A model generated the notes under the pieces. That model saw only the letters and a program-made list of their open reading frames with translations, was not told the origin of the DNA and searched no databases. The translations under genes were made by a program, and so were the position numbers. From Ancylostoma caninum (taxonomy: Eukaryota; Nematoda; Chromadorea; Rhabditida; Ancylostomatidae), in NCBI GenBank assembly GCA_037903475.1, contig JBAJFG010000558.1, positions 62,001 through 126,000 of the forward strand: a stretch of 64,000 nt of DNA, read 5' to 3'. Position 1 is the stretch's first letter. Each line of letters opens with the position of its first letter. Shown here one piece after another: positions 61,808 to 64,000 of this stretch.

Positions 61808-64000
61808 TTCTGAGAAAAAGCCTCCAATGTTTTATGTTTTATGTTTTATGTGCTGATACGTCTGTTTCGCGAGTTAAAATAGCACATTTCATATCGAAAT
61901 CATTTCCGCGATGTGCTTCATTCTTGTGCCTCCCGAGCGGTGTTACCAAGCTCCCACGCCGTTTACCAGCCAGGTGTTTCTTGATCTTTACCCCCCAAAT
62001 TTTTTCCCTTTTCTACAATGTAAGTTGCGTTGCATGATGAGCATTGTATTTGCTGAATAACTTCCGATTGGGCGCAGTCGCCTGTTCTAACGTTAGGACA
62101 TACTATACATCTTTCAGAGGTACATTGCCTGTCGTATAGTCTCTTACATCATCCTGTAATTATGCTCTAACAATACAACGCCCTACAGCGGCATTTACAC
62201 GGTCAGAGATAAATGAAAGGCACAGAGGCAGTTTATTTTGTCGTGAGATATCCCACTCTTGACATTGGACCTGCTATGGAAGTGTTTATACTTTTTCGCT
62301 GTTCCATGGACTGTTTCAAATCTAATGGCACCATTTGTAGTCTAACGTGTACAAAGAATGTCCTCAGTGATTTCCAGTGATGATCTTTGCGAGAGCTGCA
62401 ATTTTGGGTCGTTTTCTTCGCCGTGGATGCTTTCTTCGAAGATATCGAAGAGTGCATTGTGGGTTTTCATCATTTATGTGTTTGTTTAGTGATTTTTTCG
62501 CATTTGAATTATGAGAAGGGTTTGCTTCGATGCATACATATGTAGTCCCGTGCTCCGACACGTCATTTAATTTTTCACTACTTGGGTACGTTTTAGTGGT
62601 ACCGCCACGTATTTCTTTGGACGTATACGTTGTTCTTGTGCCTCGGGTTGATTTTTTTCAATCCATTGCTATCCAGGAGTGTGATTTACTGATGGTTTCC
62701 TTTTCACCTAAGTAATGTTCTGGCCGGCGCTTTCAATTTTTTCACCCTTTCACTGGTTGGAGGTATTATTTTGTGATCTCTTGGACGGGGAGGGGAGGGG
62801 GGAAGGTCTTTTCATTGACTTCACCATAAAATCCCACGGGACGATGAAAAATTGTACAAAGTATCGGTGTCGAAGCGCTGGAGTACCTTACATCCACCGG
62901 TGAATACGTATTGGGTATTTAAAAGAAAATATCAAAATCAATACATGAATGAAACATGTACACCTGCGTCGCGTTTTTCCATAGCTTCGCCGGCAAGTTG
63001 TAAGTAGAAACCGCTCACAAACAGCAGACAACATCAGAAAAATAGAGAGCCCAACAAACTACTACTTAAACACATTCGACGCGTCCAGGTTCGTTTGCAT
63101 TCACATCTCCAACTAAACTCGTCTGATTCCCTAGACCTTGGGCCAAAACCGCTGGAAAAACTATGGAACAGTGGTGAACTCCAGTCTGCGACATCGGCGA
63201 AATCTTCGCGTCGCATATGCGACGCCATTTTGGCCCATCGCGTCTTTTTTGAACTAAAAAGTATAAACAGGGCGCGACGTTGCATCGCAAGGGCAAATGC
63301 CAACTACTACATCGCGACCACTTTTGCCGCATGCATCCACTCGGGACCCATCGCATTTGAACAGTTTGCTAGGACGCGACGGTCGCGTCGCGCCGAAGTA
63401 TGTACACTCCTTAGGATGCGGAAGCAATGCGTAGCCATTCGCGACAGCGACTTCCACCGCAAGACTGCGGAATTCGTATCATTCATGACACCCAGTGCAC
63501 AATTCAGTCGCCGTCTTTAACATGTTTCGAATAAATGCACGCTTTATTAAAACTTTAAGGTTCAAAAACCCCATAGCTAAAACAGTTATATACAAGACAC
63601 AGAATGCTGAGATTTCAAAACAAGAAAACATTTCAATTGTTAATTGTTCCGAAAGCCATCTTTAGCCAATACTGACGAAAATCTTTCGAAACACGAGAAG
63701 TGCGATTCACGGAAAATGCCTGGAAAGGAAGAAAGAAAAAAGCGTTGCATCTCAGCAACAGTATGACCGCACGCTCAAATGCTGTGGCTAAGCGAGAAAT
63801 CGTAGAAATAAAAATGAAAGATCCCCCTCATACAATGATCCTTAAACAGTGGCTCCCCTAATCCTCAAGCTTTTCCAACACCGTAAAGCCTTCCCGTCTA
63901 GAGAGAGTTTCAGGTTGAATGGCCAATTATAATTGGCCGTATGAGCTTGTTTTGAGGACCTCGAAGAAATCCTCCGCAGGAAAAGAATCAAAGACAGAGA
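61808..64000. other. Terminal flank, no gene supported
   Basis: The plus-strand frame 63095-63520 (141 codons) is followed by AATAAA at 63529 and lies in a CG-rich patch with many CGTCGC/GCGACG words. I do not recognise it. Confidence 0.35.

Overview
The window is nuclear DNA of a nematode, most likely a strongylid (hookworm-like, clade V) species. The main evidence is one almost fully readable gene on the minus strand, an orthologue of C. elegans egl-19, which encodes the L-type (CaV1) voltage-gated calcium channel alpha-1 subunit. Supporting signs are short exons of 60-244 nt, mixed short and long introns rich in small DNA transposons, nematode-like T-rich CAG/TAG acceptors, and a decayed RTE-type LINE. 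The genus assignment is inference. There is no bacterial, viral or plasmid content, and I saw no tRNA, rRNA or CRISPR array.

Layout. 1-970: the 3' end of an unidentified plus-strand gene, with a probable one-base frameshift. 971-2539: convergent 3' region with poly(A) signals on both strands. 2540-54842: the egl-19-like gene, read from 54842 down to 2540. I reconstructed 48 coding exons whose splice phases agree at every junction. They sum to 5568 nt (1855 codons plus stop) and cover all four six-segment domains, the EEEE selectivity filter (E317, E645, E1005, E1294), the beta-subunit binding helix (AID), the pre-IQ and IQ calmodulin region and a C-terminal VTTL PDZ ligand. 54843-64000: upstream flank with a possible GA-rich promoter, two inverted copies of a TTCGAATA-type repeat, a degraded RTE LINE and other repeats.

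The introns (53 nt to 10.4 kb) hold many non-autonomous DNA transposons with recognisable terminal inverted repeats and target-site duplications: a mariner-sized element with MADE1/Hsmar1-like ends, a Tc1-like 865-bp element, a hAT-type MITE with a perfect 8-bp duplication, a TTAA-flanked element ending a few bases from a splice donor and carrying a nested MITE, two large foldback elements, and a family of ~100-bp palindromes in four copies. No transposase gene appears intact.

Functionally the window is a one-gene locus. The channel should carry the main muscle and neuronal L-type calcium current. Its selectivity filter and AID are conserved, but several residues that set dihydropyridine and phenylalkylamine sensitivity in mammals are replaced. 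I found no new multi-gene system. The novelty lies in the gene's drug-site residues, its N-terminal architecture and the density and nesting of mobile elements in its introns.
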